DNA from: Medicago truncatula
Taxonomy: Eukaryota; Streptophyta; Magnoliopsida; Fabales; Fabaceae
Direction of reading: 5' to 3'
Length of the DNA: 64,000 nucleotides
Assembly: GCF_003473485.1 (NCBI RefSeq)
Contig: NC_053046.1
Coordinates: 40,943,832-41,007,831 of the forward strand
Positions 12,512-23,664 of this stretch are shown here, piece by piece (positions within the stretch are counted from its first letter, which is position 1; each line of letters begins with the position of its first letter). The translations under genes and the position numbers were made by a program. Below the pieces are notes generated by a model. The model had not been told where the DNA came from and did no database searches. It worked only from the letters and a program-made list of their open reading frames with translations.

Positions 12512-13830
12512 GCACATAATTTGTCATAATAATACATACATACGGTCAATACAATAAACATTTTCTTTAACATTGTACTTTTTTATTTGATAAAATGTTA
12601 AGTGAGGTAAAACTATTTCGGTTGTTAAATCGATTCCTTTAAGTTTAACTCACCATTTTATGTGAATTTGGTTAAATTTTGAGCTCACCCATTCTAGTTG
12701 GTTCGCTTTTGTGGTTCCGTATAAATTGGATCCGTAAAAAAGCTAGTCCATAATGAACCTATTTTTTTCATGGTTATATTATAGCACTCCCGATATTTTA
12801 TCCCACATCAACTTTATCTCTCTTTTGCAAACTCTATCAAACTTGGAAAAAAATTATACAGAAGCTTATATTTTGGTTATCATAATCAGATTTCAACTGG
12901 ATTCTCAATTGGATTTGACATACTTTTTAATATTAATTTTGGCACTTTTTTTGCAAAATATTTTCTTAAATTATAAAAACAATTAAAAATTCCACTCGTT
13001 TATACACAAAAAAAAAAAAAACAAAAAAAAAAACCCTAGAAAAATCAGTAGTGGAAACAACGTGGAACTTGCAGTTTTTTTATTTTAGATTTACATGCTA
13101 TTTGAGTTTCAATTCAAATGTACTCCTTTCAATCTAACTTATTTTTTTTAAAAAAAAGAGAGTAATCATCAAAGAAACTTCTTGAACTCGGCTTTCAAAG
13201 TTTGAAAAAAAATTCCATTTCACGGTTGTGCACTAGTTCCTTTCAAAGCTTTGGTAATTTCCTTCTCCCTACTATGTGCCAGAGCAGGCAAAGAAATCAT
13301 GTAGAAACGTTACATTATTGTCCTCTGGGAGGAATAATGCATAAAAAGTTCTTGTGTATGTGCTTAAGATCAGTTTCAATCAATGACCATAATAATTATG
13401 TGATTTAGCTATATATTGGTATGACTACTTATTTGAATAGTATTGATATAAAAATGGAATAATAAGAAGCAAATGAAAAAAGTACCAAGAGAGAAAAAGA
13501 GCAATGAAGGAGATAGAGTTGGTGATGGCTTAGATAGGGTGTGGGTAGAGTATGATATGATTTGGTGGATTGTCTAATCTAAACATTAAAAAAATTGGCC
13601 CATCATGGACCAATTCTTCAACTGGTCCAAGCTAAATGCCGCCCGCTTTTGTTAGTTTGTTGAAAAAGCGGATGGTGACTGGTTTGGTTGGTCCATATGC
13701 TTTTTATAAAAATATTTTTTTTTATAATTTTATTGTATTAGTCGAGAACAAACAAGTGAAACAGTCTTTTAAGTTTTATGTTGGTGGATTTGTTTTGAGA
13801 TTTACTTATCATTCAGCTACAATACAATAT
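12512..13830. other. Intergenic upstream of COG5, no gene seen
   Basis: AT-rich DNA with homopolymer A and T runs near 13008-13035 and 13140. The short open frames have no recognisable product. It should contain the COG5 promoter, but I cannot point to a convincing element. Confidence 0.5.
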
Positions 13831-13832
13831 TC

Positions 13833-13996
13833 AGAAATGGCAGCCACAACAAAGATAGAAGAAGCAAACAGTGGAGACAAGAACAACAGCTTCAGCCACA
13901 AAGAGTAATCCTAAAAATGACAGTATTTATAAATGTCGTTTGAATATGATCAAGTCTCAACCTAAATGCAGAGAATCTCCAAGGCCAAATTATTTT
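13833..13996 (-). pseudogene. Broken copy of the small LCCGCHF membrane-protein gene
   Basis: On the minus strand this matches the 3' two-thirds of the intact gene at 34806-35066. The C-terminal codons for CCGCHF and the stop are kept. An extra base in 'GAGTAATCC' (GAGTATCC in the intact gene) shifts the frame, and the 5' end with the start codon is missing. The match ends near 13996. Confidence 0.7.
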
Positions 13997-14077
13997 ATAA
14001 GTTAGTATATTTTTATGTTTAGTTGCAAATTTGGTTGCAGCAAATATGTTTATTTGTGAAAAATATTAGTAGAAAAG

Positions 14078-14582
14078 TTTGGCGTTCTGTTATTTGGATC
14101 ATCTGGACGTCCCGGAACGACCTTATGATTTATGGTGGCGCTATGAGAGAGGAGCTAGTGGTGGATAGAGCAAAACTCTTAATTTGAAAGTGGTTTTTGG
14201 TTAAGTGTCATGCTACTTCCTAAACTTATCAAGAGTGGGATGTGGAGGTGGTTTTGTGTTGGTGCTACTTCCTAAACTTATCATGAGCGGTAGGGTTTTG
14301 TGGTGGTGGTTTTTATGGGGTTCATGGGGAGTTAGGTGGGGGTTTGATGCCTCACCCTTTCCGACCTGGCTTCTTGGGTTTTGTTTTTGCTCTTTGTTCT
14401 TGTGGGGGCTTCGCAGCTATGGGCGGGTTCCTTAGGGTGGCATCTCCTTGGTTGTGTTTTTTCTTTTTCTTTGTGGTTTTTTGTGGTGTTGCTTTTCCGG
14501 TCTACTCTTAGCTCGTCTTGTGGGCTTCGATGTTTTTCGGGGGTGTTTTTCTGGTTTTATGTGCATCTTAGAATGACTTGTG

Positions 14583-14620
<38 letters not shown>

Positions 14621-14637
14621 TGTCATTAAAAAAAAAG
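14078..14637 (+). mobile_element. 5'-truncated LINE (L1-type) 3' end
   Basis: The upstream edge encodes a decayed C-terminal LINE peptide (VIWIIWTSRNDLMIY, then a stop before KWFLVK), the motif that ends plant L1-type ORF2. It finishes with a (GT)n(AT)n run at about 14582-14620 and an A-rich tail. The boundaries are supported by the paralogous segment at 27700-27830, which runs straight from ATTAGTAGAAA into AAATTTATCAC without the insert. The target duplication is short and A-rich (AAAAG). Confidence 0.7.
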
Positions 14638-15466
14638 ACAAATTTATCACTTCATACTTGAATTTACTTTAATTGTTTTGACACTTTCAATATCTATAGT
14701 AACTACGCACAAAATTTTGCCACCAACGAAAGATGTCAAACTCAGATTCGTAAAATTTTTAATCAATTACTTCTCTATTGTAGAAGGTAAATACCACCTC
14801 TAAGAAAAGGTCGTCAAGAAGTCATAGTCAACACATGGTTTTGTACATTCGGCGCATTATCTTAAATGGCCAATCGTGTTTAGTACTTGACACAACATCG
14901 TACGAGGAGCAAGGATAATTGTTCAATGTGGCTACAAATCATGACTAACAAAAATATCAGTTATTACTTATTAATTTTTAACAAATAAATTCCTTAAAAA
15001 AAATTAACAAATAAATTATTCTCTTAGGAAATTCGTTAAGGAATGACCGTTTCTTCAAGATAGCTTAATTTTAAGGAACGACGCATAATTAACTTCTTTT
15101 TTTATGAAATACTAAATTGATATTTTTATTTTCTAAAAGAAATGGTCTATGACGAATTCACGCATTGTCAACTTATGATTGGTCAGACCAAGCTTTGACA
15201 AACACAAGTTTACATTTTAGAATGATTATTTTCTCTCTTTTGATCAATTGTATGTCATCAATTTAAAAAAAATATTAAAAATATTCTCTCTTAGGGGTTT
15301 AAACACTCAAACTAAATAGTCTATATGAATTTTCGAGAAAATTATAACACGAGGGCATTTAAAACGATCACATCATATTCAAATCCACAATCCATTCATA
15401 TATAGAAAACATAAAATTTTATTGCTATAAGATCATATAATAATCAACATTTAATACTCTTTATCT

Positions 15467-15814
15467 TTAAGCATGAACAAGTTCAAAAGAAGCGAGCTTT
15501 CTGTAGTGCTCCGATGGCTTCTCAAACACAATAGCTCTATATTTGTAAGAAGTTGAAAGACCGTGTGCGGAAAAAGTGAGGCGGTAGACGGTCCCATCAA
15601 CCACATTTTTAGATTCACCATGGATGACATTCTCGAACGTTAACTTCTCTATAGTAATTCGCTTGTTGAACTCGGTAACAGCAAACTTTGCAATTTCTAC
15701 CACGTGGGGATCATTGATGTCGACGGGGCTCCAATCAATGAATGTTAAAGCTTGATTCGTAGCAGATAAGACCAACAGAACAATGAGAATAAAAACAGGG
15801 GATTGAAGTGTCAT
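15467..15814 (-). CDS. Phytocystatin-like secreted protein, copy 1
   Basis: Single exon, 115 residues. A hydrophobic signal peptide (about 1-22, FILIVLLVLSATNQA) is followed by WSPVDINDPHV and the plant cystatin helix IAKFAVTEFN, a good LARFAV match. Cystatins block papain-type cysteine proteases through an N-terminal Gly, a QxVxG loop and a C-terminal Trp loop. Here the loop reads NVVDG (Gln replaced), the N-terminal Gly is absent, and the second loop reads EKPSEH with no Trp. The fold looks intact, ending KLASFELVHA, but classical inhibition is doubtful. It is one of five copies on the same strand. The upstream region has a TATA-like element and several GTCAAA motifs. Confidence 0.85.
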   Translation of the reverse strand: MTLQSPVFILIVLLVLSATNQALTFIDWSPVDINDPHVVEIAKFAVTEFNKRITIEKLTFENVIHGESKNVVDGTVYRLTFSAHGLSTSYKYRAIVFEKPSEHYRKLASFELVHA

Positions 15815-15886
15815 GATGCTTCTATTGTAACTGCTATATTTTCAATTTTCACAATTCGTGGTTGTGTGATTAAGCCTTGGTTTGGT

Positions 15887-15900
15887 TGTTATATATATTA
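15887..15900 (-). promoter_or_regulatory. TATA-like element of cystatin copy 1
   Basis: The minus strand reads TAATATATATAACAACC about 75-85 bases before the ATG. The same TTATATATA-type element recurs at nearly the same distance before the other four copies, which supports a core-promoter role. Confidence 0.6.
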
Positions 15901-15949
15901 CACACAAGTGATATTAAGTTCGTAATAATTATTTTTTTAGGGGAAATAA

Positions 15950-16090
15950 ATATAATAAAGTCAAATCCAATTAAATCTCCTAACAAAAAGTCAAATCCTA
16001 TCAAATCAAATCTAATTAAGTCAAATATTTTTGTTTGACTTGTAATTAAGTCAAATATATTTTTTTAGAGTAATTAAGTCAAAGATATAT
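15950..16090 (-). promoter_or_regulatory. Cluster of W-box-like TTTGACTT motifs upstream of cystatin copy 1
   Basis: On the plus strand AAGTCAAAT or AAGTCAAAG occurs five times between about 15957 and 16086, three of them as AATTAAGTCAAA. On the coding strand this reads TTTGACTTAATT, containing the TTGAC core bound by WRKY factors. Similar but fewer motifs lie upstream of copies 2, 3 and 4. Function is inferred from motif repetition only. Confidence 0.4.
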
Positions 16091-16099
16091 TAGATCCTC

Positions 16100-17520
16100 G
16101 TAGAAAAAAATCAAATATTATTTTTTTGAAGGAAGAAAAAAGCATCAAAGAGAAACGAAGAATAGTGTGGGCAAGTTATTTCACCACACTAACCTGCGTG
16201 ATTTTCATCAAAATGTTGAGTTATATTTGTTCCACTCTTTACATTTGTTCATTTGTTGGTTTTCGTTACTTATCCATCGTACTAAATAACACTTCTCAAT
16301 ATGAAAAGAAAAAAAAAAGGAAATTTTGTACTCTTTACACATATTGCATTTATATTATTAAATAAGGTACACTGAAAAAGGAATTTTACAAAAATATTTG
16401 AGAACTTAGTGAAATATACTCCCTCGATTTCAAAATACATTTCGTATTTTTGCAATGTACACTATTCACATAACTTATTTTGACCGTACTTTTTAACTAA
16501 CATATAAATACAAATATTAGCATGTAAAATGTTCGATTTATTTCAGTAAATATTTACAGAATACAGTACAAAACTAAAATATTAAAACTGTCAAAACGAA
16601 AAAACTTGAAATGTGTTGTCATTTCTCAATCTCTGAATTTAATAACTAACATGTTTCTAATTTGCTTTGCTCTTCAAATACCAACAATACTAATGATTAT
16701 TTATTATTTTCACATTGTTTCCTACTCGAACGACATTTAGTTTCACCTTGTTTTCATAACATAAAATTTACAGCATCCACGCTGCCGCTAGTGAGGCCGC
16801 TGTCGTTTTTCTGTGATGAATTAAATGTGTTGGATATTGGGTGACATAGAGTTGGGTGACATTGGTGACATTGATTACCTAATATTGTTTGTCTCCTTAA
16901 TTCTTCATATTCAATTGGCTAAACGTTACATGAAAAAATCAACCTTTATTCCATCAGTTTTCATTGCCATAAATATCCTTTATATTGCTAAGAAATCTTG
17001 CAACGGAAAGATAGGGCCATTCATTTAGTTTGTGCCACTAGCATCATATATATACTCTTATAAAAGAGAGAAGAGGGAACATATAGAAAAGAAGCTCATC
17101 ATGCTTTCTATTAAGCTCTCATCTTTTCTATCGTTCTTCTACCATAATTTTGGGCATTGTTATTGAAGCTCCATCGTGTTCAGACCTCGAGTGCATAGGT
17201 TCAAACACGCAGTTGTGTAAACTTTGGGGAGCAAAACCGGATCTGGGTTGTACCGGAGGTCCACCGAAAATTCGCTCTCAAGGCAATGGTTTTTGTCATG
17301 GCACAACAATTCTCTTCTATCTTTCCTAGCTATCCAAAATCTAATTTCTCTTAATATTTCCAACAAAGTGATCTAGAGTTTGGGCTTCTTTGCTCTAACA
17401 ATCTAACTAACTTTCATGTCTCTCTTTCTTTTTGAGAGTTTGTTTTCTAAAACTAAACATCTTCTTTTGTTTAAATGTGTTTCGCATCTTCTTCATTTCT
17501 CACATTGATATTTTTTTTTA
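16100..17520. other. Intergenic, no gene seen
   Basis: No supportable gene. A 'CTCCCTCGATTTCAAAATACA' start near 16420 with a partial complement near 16600 suggests a decayed Stowaway-type MITE. Positions 17155-17320 are richer in GC than their surroundings and look like an unclassified repeat; a 68-codon minus-strand frame across it has no family signature. Confidence 0.4.
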
Positions 17521-17537
17521 TAGAATTAGTGAATTTT

Positions 17538-17678
17538 CTTTGTCACCGTGAGTTTAGCTCAGTTGGTAGGGACATTGTATAATTTATGCAGTGACAGGGG
17601 TTTGAACCTCTGATACCTCACTTCTCCACATTTAAAATGTGAGAATTCCAGCCATTAGGCTACTTGACAAAAATAAAA
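17538..17678 (+). mobile_element. tRNA-derived SINE with intact target duplication
   Basis: A-box-like TTAGCTCAGTTGGTAGG (17554-17570) and B-box-like GGTTTGAACC (17599-17608) show tRNA ancestry. The body ends CTACTTGACAAAAA. The 16-bp direct repeat AGAATTAGTGAATTTT flanks it at 17522-17537 and 17679-17694. The same family recurs at 20592, 39741 and 44132. Confidence 0.85.
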
Positions 17679-18059
17679 GAATTAGTGAATTTTTCTTCTT
17701 GGGAAATCATGGTATCTGAAAATCACTTGACCAATAAGTAAACTCAATATAAATGGGTTAAGATCACTCTTTCATAACCAATGAAACCGGTTTACAACAT
17801 AAACATCCTTCTCTATATTTTCATAATTTTTTTAAGAAACTAAAATGGAATTAGATTAAACAACCAACTTTACCTTCTCATCATAAGGAGTGTCAGAGAA
17901 GAGCAAATAAAAGTAACAATTACAATAAATAGAAGGGAAAAAAGTCCGCAAGAAACCAAAAAACTGAAATTATGTTGCTTCTGCCAAACACAAAATAGAT
18001 TAAGTCACCTCATGTGATAATCAAAATTGAAAATCCCACGTTTCGCCTTCAGCCATCAA

Positions 18060-19490
18060 AGTGATTGAATTTTAATTTTGTCAAGAAGGTGATGAAGAAC
18101 GTCCTGTTGTTGCTGGAAAATACGTGAATTTATTTCCTGCTAGATGACCTAAACAGTCGATAACCAAACCAGCTGAAGTACCACGTCAGTGTTGCTTTCA
18201 TCAAAACATTAAGGCCTTCGACAACTACTAAAAAAAGAAATGGTGAGAGAGGATCTCCTTGACGTAACCCTCTTTCAAGTTTGAACTCGTTTGTTGGACT
18301 CCCATTTAAAGAACTGAAGCAGAAGCACTACTAATACATTCCATGATCCATTTACGCCATAAGGTGGGGAAATTCATTTTAAACATCACAATTTCTAGAT
18401 AATTCCAATCAACCGAATCAAAAGCCTTATCAAAATCAACTTTAAATAATAATAATGATTCTTTTTTTAATCTACGGGCATCGTCCACCATTATTTTTGC
18501 AATAAGGATATCATCTAGAATATGTCTACCACAAATAAAAGTTGACTGTGATTCGGATATAACACTGCTCATCACCTTTCTCAATTTGTTGGCAAGGACT
18601 TTAGCTAGAACCTTATACATAGAACCCACTAAGGAAATAGGCCGAAATCTTTGATAAAGCTTTCGACAATTTTCCATTACGATGGAATTCAGACATGAAG
18701 CGCATGGAGTCATCTTTTAAATCACCCCTGAAATCTTTGATAAAACCGAGGTTAATCTGGCTCTAGACTTTTGAAACTATCACAATTCCACACTTCCTGA
18801 TTAACATCATCTATGATGAAAGGTATAATTAAATCACAACTTTGCCCCATGTTCAAAGAATTAAAAACAAGATTCTATATTCCAAGGCGATCTGAAGTAA
18901 CAGACTGAAAATGAGTAGCAAAATGATTAAAAACTGCTCCATGAACACCCTCAACTCGTTTGACTTGTGCCCTATTAACCGAAATAGTAATAATAGTGTT
19001 TGATCGACGCTGAGTGGATATAATTCTATGAAAAAACTTAAGAGTTGTCATCTCTCTTCTTCAGTCAAGTCATTCTTGATTGTTGCCCATGCTTACTAGT
19101 ATTAATTTTAGATAAGGAGAATAAATTTTTTGATAAGGAGTGTAATTCTTCTAGCTCTTCAACCTCTAAGTCGAAATCTTCTCCTTTAGAATCAAGGAAA
19201 GATATGAGATCCATTACCTCACTGATCCGGCCTTCAAGATTTTAATTGTGATCTTGGTTCCAAGTTCTCAAACTACCTTTAATCTTTTTGAGTTTTTCCT
19301 TTAGTACAAATTCTCCCCAACCATCCACGTATGAGAGTGCCATTGTTTTTGAACAAATTTCTTATAACCTAGAAGATCCGCCCAATATTTCAACATACAT
19401 TGAGGACGACGACCTCAATTCTCCTCATCGATGGTAATGAGACTGGGCAATGGTCAGATAGTCCTCTGATCAAAGCATTCATTACTTTTA
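18060..19490 (-). mobile_element. Decayed LINE fragment with reverse-transcriptase domain
   Basis: The longest open part (18306-18713, minus) encodes RT motifs RPISLVGSMYKVLAKVLANK, then QSTFICGRHILDDILIA and FKVDFDKAFDSVDW. Downstream on the minus strand, after a frame break, comes ERGLRQGDPLSPFLF (about 18235-18290), the RT palm region. Upstream, near 19250-19480, is peptide similar to the linker after the endonuclease (VRGLSDHCPVSLITI-like). Frameshifts and stops make it inactive. It is an L1-type plant element, truncated at both ends. Confidence 0.8.
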
Positions 19491-20046
19491 TTCATCTCTA
19501 TCGATCATCTTTAGATTACTTAGAACTCAAGAAATAAAACAAGTTGCGCTAACATGTTCACTTATAGATTAATTACTCTGTTCTCTCAAAGGAATGGTAA
19601 ATTTGAGATTTACCATGCATTCAAAAGAAAATTGTGAATGTCCTTCTCAGTTTGAAACACCGTCTAAATCACGTCTTTCAACTTTTTTTTATTAGCTTTT
19701 AAAAGAAGATTGTGAATGTCCTTCTCAATATTTTTTCTGTTTGTGAATGTCCATCTCAATAAATGAAAGATAACCATACTTCACATTTTTGTCTAGTTTT
19801 ATGACACACATTATTTGTCTAACTAAAAGCCCTTCTTTCAATAAGAAAATATGTTCATAATCATCTCTAAGATCTCTACATTGTTCTAACAATTTGCGGT
19901 GTTTCACAATCACAGAAGATGCACTCAAAGAATTCCTACTTAATCAACTAGTAAATTAGCCTTTCCAAGGTGATAACAAAGCTTAAATTAGTCAAAATCC
20001 TTAAGAAATTATAACCATTTATGTTGCCTATTCAACTCATGTATAG

Positions 20047-20582
20047 AGTTCATTAGAAGACAAGTCAGAGACAATTTATGCTCTTATTAGAGTAGCACAA
20101 ATCTTGTTCATATCCATATTCCCATTGATATTATCAATTTTATCTATGATATTAGTCATGCTATTAAGCATCCTTTCTTGAAAGAAAATACAATAGAAAA
20201 TTACTAGTAATAACATAACACTTTTACTTCATATAAACCTCGTTTTGGTCATTGAATATGTTATTATAGTTTCTGATTCATGAATTATAACTATGTCTTC
20301 TCACACATTTTTGAACCAAAATAGGATTTTACTCTTTTTAGTTTATTCATGGAGCTTCCTTTTGTCATGTTTATTTGGTGGTCCTTCCTTCCAGCACTTT
20401 TGTCCCCAATCATACAATTTTAAACGAAATTTACTTCCAGTTTGTAAAGTATGCTTGTGTTTTAAGAAACGCGTTACATATATTTGAACATTTTATTTTA
20501 TTTATTAGAAAATAATCTAGCATACCTGACCAAAAAAAATAAAAAATCTAGCATGTAAGTGAGACTTGTGAGTTAATAAATG
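20047..20582. repeat. Segmental duplication copy (paralogous to 31085-31620 and partly 35540-35700)
   Basis: Long stretches match 31085-31620, for example TTCATTAGAAGACAAGTCA, TATGTCTTCTCACACATTTT, TTTATTCATGGAGCTTC and CCCCAATCATACAATTTTAA. The last two also occur at 35560-35640. These non-coding blocks accompany the cystatin copies and show that the array grew by duplicating multi-kilobase segments. Confidence 0.7.
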
Positions 20583-20591
20583 TGTGATTAT

Positions 20592-20725
20592 CCCCGTGAG
20601 CGTAGCTCAATTGCTAGGGATATTGCATTTTATATGCAAGGGCCGGAGTTCGAACCCGGACACTCCACTTCTTCACAACTAAATTGTGTTAGCTCTAGCC
20701 ATTAGACTACTTGACAAAAAAAAAA
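20592..20725 (+). mobile_element. tRNA-derived SINE
   Basis: It starts CCCCGTGAGCGTAGCTCAA, has B-box-like GAGTTCGAACC (about 20646-20656), and ends CTACTTGAC followed by poly-A. The target duplication GTGTGATTAT lies at 20582-20591 and 20726-20735. The paralogous segment near 31600-31620 has no SINE at this point and is the empty site. Confidence 0.8.
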
Positions 20726-21379
20726 GTGTGATTATTCTTCGGCTCAACAGACAACCGAATAACTGAATACATAAAATCCACAAACGATATGCTTAACAAG
20801 CTTAAGAATTTCCTTTTTTTTTTTCTCTGAACTCCCTAAACCTCTAATATTATAAATAGCTATAGCTAATAGCAAAAATTTTATGAATATGTTATTTTAT
20901 ATAACTTTTCAATTCAAACCCATCAAATTAACACTTAAACAAAATGTGAAGATCAATTTGAAAATAAATTTTAACACTATTTTTAACAAAAGAAAATTTA
21001 AAACTTAGTTTGGTACTTCTAAAAAAACTTGAGTGCTAACAAATGTACATTGAAATATTTTAATCTCAAATCTATTTTGTTTTCTTTAAAAAATGATTTT
21101 TCTTTATATTCTTTAGTATTTTGTTCCACTATATTAGTCAACCATGTCATCGCACTGGGTTGCTCTCATGTGACCCGATTTGAAAGACTATATGGTAATT
21201 ACAAAATCTGCAAACATGTTCTCTCGATCATTTATTTGGTGATATAATGATATCACACATACTTAACTTTTTTTATGAAATATTAAATTGGTATATTTTT
21301 TCTTTCAAATCCACAATCCATTCATATATAGAAAGCAAAAACTTTTATTGGTATAAGATCGTATAGTAATCAACATTTC

Positions 21380-22927
21380 GGTACCGTTTGATTCGGTTTT
21401 TTTTTTGCTTTTTTTTTTTTTTTAAATTTTCTATATTTTTAAGAAGAAGTTAAGTCAAACACAATATCAATAAAGTACTTTCTAAAAAAAGTACTTTTTT
21501 AGAATTCATAAAATTGCATGGAATGAGCTTTGGCCAAAAGTTGTTGAATGTTACTTTAAAAAATTACTTCTCGGTAATTTATTTCACAAGCATCTCTCTT
21601 CAACTCATGTTGACAACCTTTTTTTATTTTTTAATATTATATTTCAATTTGCTTTTTCTTCCATTTAATTTTTTTTTAACTAGTCCATTTATTCCCTTTC
21701 TTCAACTTCACAAATATACACACACATTAGCGTTTAAAGTAATACTTTATGTCTGTCTATTTTTTGTTATGCTAATGCGTATAATTTTTTTATTGTTGCG
21801 TAATTTGTATAATTTTTTTTTTATAAAATTTTGATTTTAATTAAAAGTACAAGTATAGATGCCTAAAAAAATTATACTTATATATATTTTGCACATTTAT
21901 ATTGTAACAAACTATGCATATCTTTTTCTTATTAAAAAAAACTAAACATATCTTTTTCAATGAATTTGTTATAAACTAAATTCTTATCTTTTTTAATGAC
22001 ACCAAATATGGTATTCTTATAACAATTTTTTTTTATAGAGTATGATTGAATAACAAAAAACCAACTATTATCTTTATATACACACATACATATTATAGAT
22101 ATATTTTTCAGCTCCACAATTCTTTTACTAATCAAACAACAAAAGATCATAGTTGCAACAACAATAGTCCACAATTTTATTCGAATGTGTGGAGTTGAAG
22201 ATAAAGAGTTTAATAAATATGATTGAGCGTGACGAAGAAAGCAATATAAATGAAGAAATTAGTTTATATAATCCACAAAGAGTACAAGATGGAGACTACA
22301 TGAATAAAGTTAGAAATCAAATAGGAGTTGTGTTGATGGAGAGTATAAATGTTTGAGTTTGTGATGATTTGTGCTTTTTTTTTTTTGTTTTAAAAAGATG
22401 ATTATTGTTTTTAATTTTCCAAACTACTTTGATATTATTTATGTTATTATTTGAGCCTCCTTAAATTATTTCTCCTACTCAAATATTTAACAAGTCCTTT
22501 ATATGATGATATGAATTTGTATTCATGTTACACAAAATAAACGTCATTGAGTAAATATAGTATTTGTAAAAATATATCTTTTATATTTTAAACATTTTTT
22601 TCCTTCAAAAAATATTTTAATTTTTTTATTTAGTATATTAATTCATAATAAACTCAAAGTTTTGTCTTAGTGAGCTTATCTCAGTTGATAAAGATAACAC
22701 ATAAATATATGCAAGATCCGGGGTTCCAACCTCGGATACCACCAAAAAAGTAATAAGTTTAAAGTTGTTACAATATTTTGCCAAACAACTTTTAACTGAA
22801 AAATAACTTTCAAAACTAAAAAATAATAAAGAAACCAAACAGCTTTAACTTATTCCTTAAAGAACTTTATTTTAACTTTGTTTTAAAGTAGCTTTTAAAC
22901 CGAAAAAAAGTCTAGCCAAACGGTACC
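21380..22927. mobile_element. PIF/Harbinger-like TIR element (GGTACCGTTTG ends) in the 3' flank of cystatin copy 2
   Basis: The ends are GGTACCGTTTG and CAAACGGTACC-type inverted repeats. Cystatin copy 1 has the uninterrupted sequence CAACATTTAATAC. Copy 2 has CAACATTTC, then the element, then TTAATAC, which implies a 3-bp TTA target duplication with one later change. That fits PIF/Harbinger elements. No transposase remains in its 1548 bases. It contains an embedded tRNA-derived SINE (22663-22750) and ends 8 bases before the cystatin stop codon. Confidence 0.7.
22663..22750 (+). mobile_element. Short SINE embedded in the GGTACC element
   Basis: It carries AGCTTATCTCAGTTGATAAAG (A-box-like) and CGGGGTTCCAACCTCGG (B-box-like), then ACCACCAAAAAA. 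The flanks AATAAACTCAAAGTT and AATAAGTTTAAAGTT are a diverged target duplication. It is a different subfamily from the SINE at 17538. Confidence 0.65.
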
Positions 22928-22935
22928 TTAATACT

Positions 22936-23283
22936 TTAAGCATTAATAAGTTCAAAAGAAACGAGGTTTCTGAAATGCACCAATGGCTTCTCCAACACAA
23001 TAGCTCTATACTTCTGAACAGTTATAATTTGGCGTGCGGAAAGAGTGAGGCGGTAGTTGGTCCCATTAATCACATTTTGGGATTCACCGCTGATGACCTT
23101 CTCGAACGCCAGCTTCCCTACAGTATTTCGCTTGTTGTACGCTGTAACAGCAAACTTCGCAATATCTACCACGTGGGGATCATTGATGTCGACGGGGCCC
23201 CAATCGCTTGATGTTATAGCTTGATTTATGATAGATAAGGCCAACAGAACAATGAGAATAAAAACAAGGGATTGAAGTTTCAT
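22936..23283 (-). CDS. Phytocystatin-like secreted protein, copy 2
   Basis: Single exon, 115 residues, the closest relative of copy 1. It has a signal peptide at about 1-22 (FILIVLLALSIINQA), then WGPVDINDPHV and the helix IAKFAVTAYN. The inhibitory-loop position reads NVING; a Gln sits one residue too early, so the canonical QxVxG spacing is not kept. The second loop reads EKPLVHF without Trp. The end is NLVSFELINA. Its 3' flank is formed by the GGTACC-ended transposon only 8 bases past the stop, so its polyadenylation signal must come from transposon sequence. Upstream lies a six-copy tandem repeat starting about 380 bases before the ATG. Confidence 0.85.
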   Translation of the reverse strand: MKLQSLVFILIVLLALSIINQAITSSDWGPVDINDPHVVDIAKFAVTAYNKRNTVGKLAFEKVISGESQNVINGTNYRLTLSARQIITVQKYRAIVLEKPLVHFRNLVSFELINA

Positions 23284-23360
23284 GATGCTTCTATTGTAAT
23301 TGCTATATTTTCAAGTTTCACAATTCGTGTTGGTGTGAGTAAGCCTTGGTCAGTTTGGTT

Positions 23361-23374
23361 GTTATATATATATT
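23361..23374 (-). promoter_or_regulatory. TATA-like element of cystatin copy 2
   Basis: Plus-strand GTTATATATATATTG lies about 80 bases before the ATG, matching the position of the element in the other copies. AGTCACATCC and AATTAAGTCAAATATT follow further upstream (about 23433 and 23503). Confidence 0.6.
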
Positions 23375-23664
23375 GCACACAAGTGATATTAAGTTCGTAA
23401 TATTTATTTTTCTAGTGGAAATAAATATAATTAAGTCACATCCAATTAAATCTCCTAACAAAAAATCAAATCCTATAAGTCAATTTTTTTTATGAAGAAT
23501 TAAGTCAAATATTCTCTTTTTTTAATGAAAGATAAAAAATTATCTCCATTTTTTTTTTAAAGTGAAATTAAATGCAAATTAAGTATAACAATATCAAATA
23601 TGTTTTTTTTGCATATTTGAAATTTACATTTAATTTCACTTTGAAAAAAATGATTTTTGTTCAA

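Noticed and set aside
14205..14650. Open frames with Trp/Gly-rich or Thr-His repeat peptides
   Set aside because: They lie in the 3' tail of a truncated LINE and over a (GT)n run.
17160..17366. 68-codon minus-strand frame in a GC-richer block
   Set aside because: No recognisable domain, no start context, and the block looks like an unclassified repeat.
17550..17612. tRNA gene-like sequence (TTAGCTCAGTTGGTAGG with GGTTTGAACC)
   Set aside because: It lacks a cloverleaf-compatible acceptor stem, continues into a non-tRNA body with an A-rich tail and is flanked by a 16-bp target duplication, so it is a SINE. The same holds for 20592, 22663, 32199, 39741, 43699 and 44132.
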